Origin: Acidobacteriaceae bacterium
GTDB taxonomy: Bacteria; Acidobacteriota; Terriglobia; Terriglobales; Acidobacteriaceae
Reading direction: 5' to 3'
Assembly: GCA_003140655.1 (NCBI GenBank)
Contig: PLKR01000389.1
Location: 4,275-10,584, forward strand
Length of the DNA: 6,310 nucleotides
Made by a program: the position numbers and the translations under genes. Of this stretch, positions 5,581 through 6,310 are shown one piece after another. The stretch's first letter is position 1, and each line of letters opens with the position of its first letter. The notes under the pieces were generated by a model. It saw only the letters and a list, made by a program, of their open reading frames with translations. It was not told the DNA's origin and did not search any database.

Positions 5581-6051
5581 ATGAAGAAAGAAATGAAGAA
5601 GGCAAGACTTGCCAGCCTGCTATTGATTCTCTGGCTGCTCGGAGCTGCGGCTGCGCAGCGGGATCCAAACGCAGATCCCACCGCCATCCTGACTTTTCTC
5701 ATCGTGAAGGAAGACAACGGCAAACCCATTCGCAACGCCGCCGTAATCATGCATCCCGTAAATGATCACGGTAAACAGAGCAGGGGTGGACTCGAACTCA
5801 AGACCGACGCCGACGGCAAGACCAGTTTTGACGGCATTCCCTACGGCAAACTGCGCGTGCAGGTGCTGGCTTCAGGATTCCAGACTTTCGGCGAGGACTA
5901 TGATGTGGACCGGGCTAAGATGGATCTCACGATCAAGCTGAAACGCCCCCAAGGCCAGTACTCGATTTATCAGGACCACCCCGATGAGAAAAAGGACGAT
6001 AAGAAAGACGACAAGCCACCAAACCCTGATCCCAACGCCAAGCCGCAATAG
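5581..6051 (+). CDS. Small exported protein with a carboxypeptidase-regulatory-like beta-sandwich domain
   Basis: Read from ATG 5581 the protein has 156 residues. It begins MKKEMKKARLASLLLILWLL, a clear signal peptide with a likely cut near AAAAQ (22-26). Residues about 34-122 look like one carboxypeptidase-regulatory (transthyretin-like) domain: LTFLIVKEDNGKPIRNAAV, then ELKTDADGKTSFDGIPYGK, then LRVQVLASGFQTFGEDYDV and a final strand DLTIKLKRP. The TDADGKTSFDGIPYG turn and the ASGFQTF strand are the hallmarks. The last 25 residues are disordered and rich in Lys, Asp and Pro (KKDDKKDDK). No catalytic residues are visible; such domains usually serve in binding or assembly at the cell surface. 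The longer start at 5524 lies before the predicted transcript start and would bury the signal peptide. ATG 5593 (MKKARL) is an equally reasonable start. Confidence 0.78.
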   Translation: MKKEMKKARLASLLLILWLLGAAAAQRDPNADPTAILTFLIVKEDNGKPIRNAAVIMHPVNDHGKQSRGGLELKTDADGKTSFDGIPYGKLRVQVLASGFQTFGEDYDVDRAKMDLTIKLKRPQGQYSIYQDHPDEKKDDKKDDKPPNPDPNAKPQ

Positions 6052-6097
6052 AAGGCTTGTGATCGTCTGATGCTGGATGTGGAGCCTGACTGCCGAG

Positions 6098-6103
6098 TAG
6101 AAT
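6098..6103 (+). promoter_or_regulatory. Candidate -10 box placing transcription start at the EVE gene ATG
   Basis: TAGAAT, 5 of 6 matches to TATAAT, ends seven bases before the ATG at 6111. That is the normal distance from a -10 box to the first transcribed base, so the mRNA would begin at or next to the start codon. No SD site precedes the ATG, which agrees with leaderless translation. A weak TGGATG (6074-6079) lies 18 bases upstream as a possible -35. Confidence 0.5.
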
Positions 6104-6110
6104 TTTGCCT

Positions 6111-6310
6111 ATGAACTATCTTCTCAAGACCGAACCAACAGTTTATTCCTTTGCCGATCTCCAGCGAGAAAACACGACGATCTGGGACGGCGTCACCAAT
6201 CCTGCCGCGGTCAAACACCTGCGCGAAATGAAGCCGGGCGAGCAGTTAGTGATTTATCACACCGGAGATGAGAAAAGCGCAGTGGGAACTGCGACCGTAG
6301 TATCGGTGGA
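6111..6310 (+). CDS. EVE-domain protein, 5' part only
   Basis: The first 66 codons are present; the frame runs off the edge. MNYLLKTEPTVYSFADLQRE (1-20), then TTIWDGVTNPAAVKHLREMKP (22-42), then LVIYHTGDEKSAVGTATVVSV (46-66) match the start of stand-alone EVE proteins (human THYN1 relatives), including the KTEP, WDGV and YHT motifs. Family members are about 135-160 residues, so a little less than half is visible. EVE belongs to the PUA-like superfamily with YTH and ASCH and is thought to bind modified nucleotides in DNA or RNA; the function of stand-alone bacterial copies is not settled. The ATG at 6111 is supported by alignment with the family's usual beginning and by the -10 box just upstream. 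It lies 59 bases after the beta-sandwich gene but appears to have its own promoter. Confidence 0.92.
   Translation, partial: MNYLLKTEPTVYSFADLQRENTTIWDGVTNPAAVKHLREMKPGEQLVIYHTGDEKSAVGTATVVSV

Noticed and set aside
6052..6110. AGGCT...AGCCT inverted pair as terminator of the beta-sandwich gene
   Set aside because: Five pairs across a long loop with no T-run; likely chance.

Overview
The window looks like ordinary chromosomal DNA, moderately GC-rich, from a Gram-negative-type bacterium. I favour an acidobacterium of the Terriglobia/Koribacter kind. The grounds are the TPR protein placed directly before yvcK, a small exported protein with a carboxypeptidase-regulatory-like fold, and a PCYCGC-type Cys-rich exported protein. 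This placement is inference from gene style, not from a marker gene. I see no tRNA, rRNA, CRISPR array, insertion sequence, prophage gene or plasmid function.

Left part, minus strand. The window opens inside carA (positions 948 to 1; its 3' end lies outside), which has a good promoter and Shine-Dalgarno (SD) site of its own. Upstream of it, same strand, is an exported serine hydrolase of the class C beta-lactamase-like family (2195-1068). Next is signal peptidase I, lepB (2913-2314). The 118-base gap between lepB and the hydrolase holds a perfect 16-bp palindrome and a tandem pair of 11-12 base direct repeats, the most regulatory-looking DNA in the window.

Right part, plus strand. After a divergent gap comes a 161-residue exported protein with a PCYCYC cluster (3049-3534). 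A 265-base gap with no recognisable gene follows. Then come a likely two-gene operon of a three-repeat TPR protein (3800-4378) and yvcK/CofD-like (4391-5473), a small exported beta-sandwich protein with a Lys/Asp/Pro tail (5581-6051), and the first 66 codons of an EVE-domain protein (6111 to the edge).

The genes do not form one pathway. carA serves pyrimidine and arginine synthesis. LepB would process the signal peptides of the three exported products seen here (hydrolase, PCYCGC protein, beta-sandwich protein). YvcK links central carbon status to envelope growth. Several genes have -10 boxes of the form TARAAT or TATACT very close to the start codon. For the EVE gene, and perhaps lepB, this implies leaderless or nearly leaderless transcripts. 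No new defence or mobile system is visible. The items most worth checking are the palindrome and repeats before the hydrolase, the uncharacterised PCYCYC protein, and the TPR-YvcK pairing.
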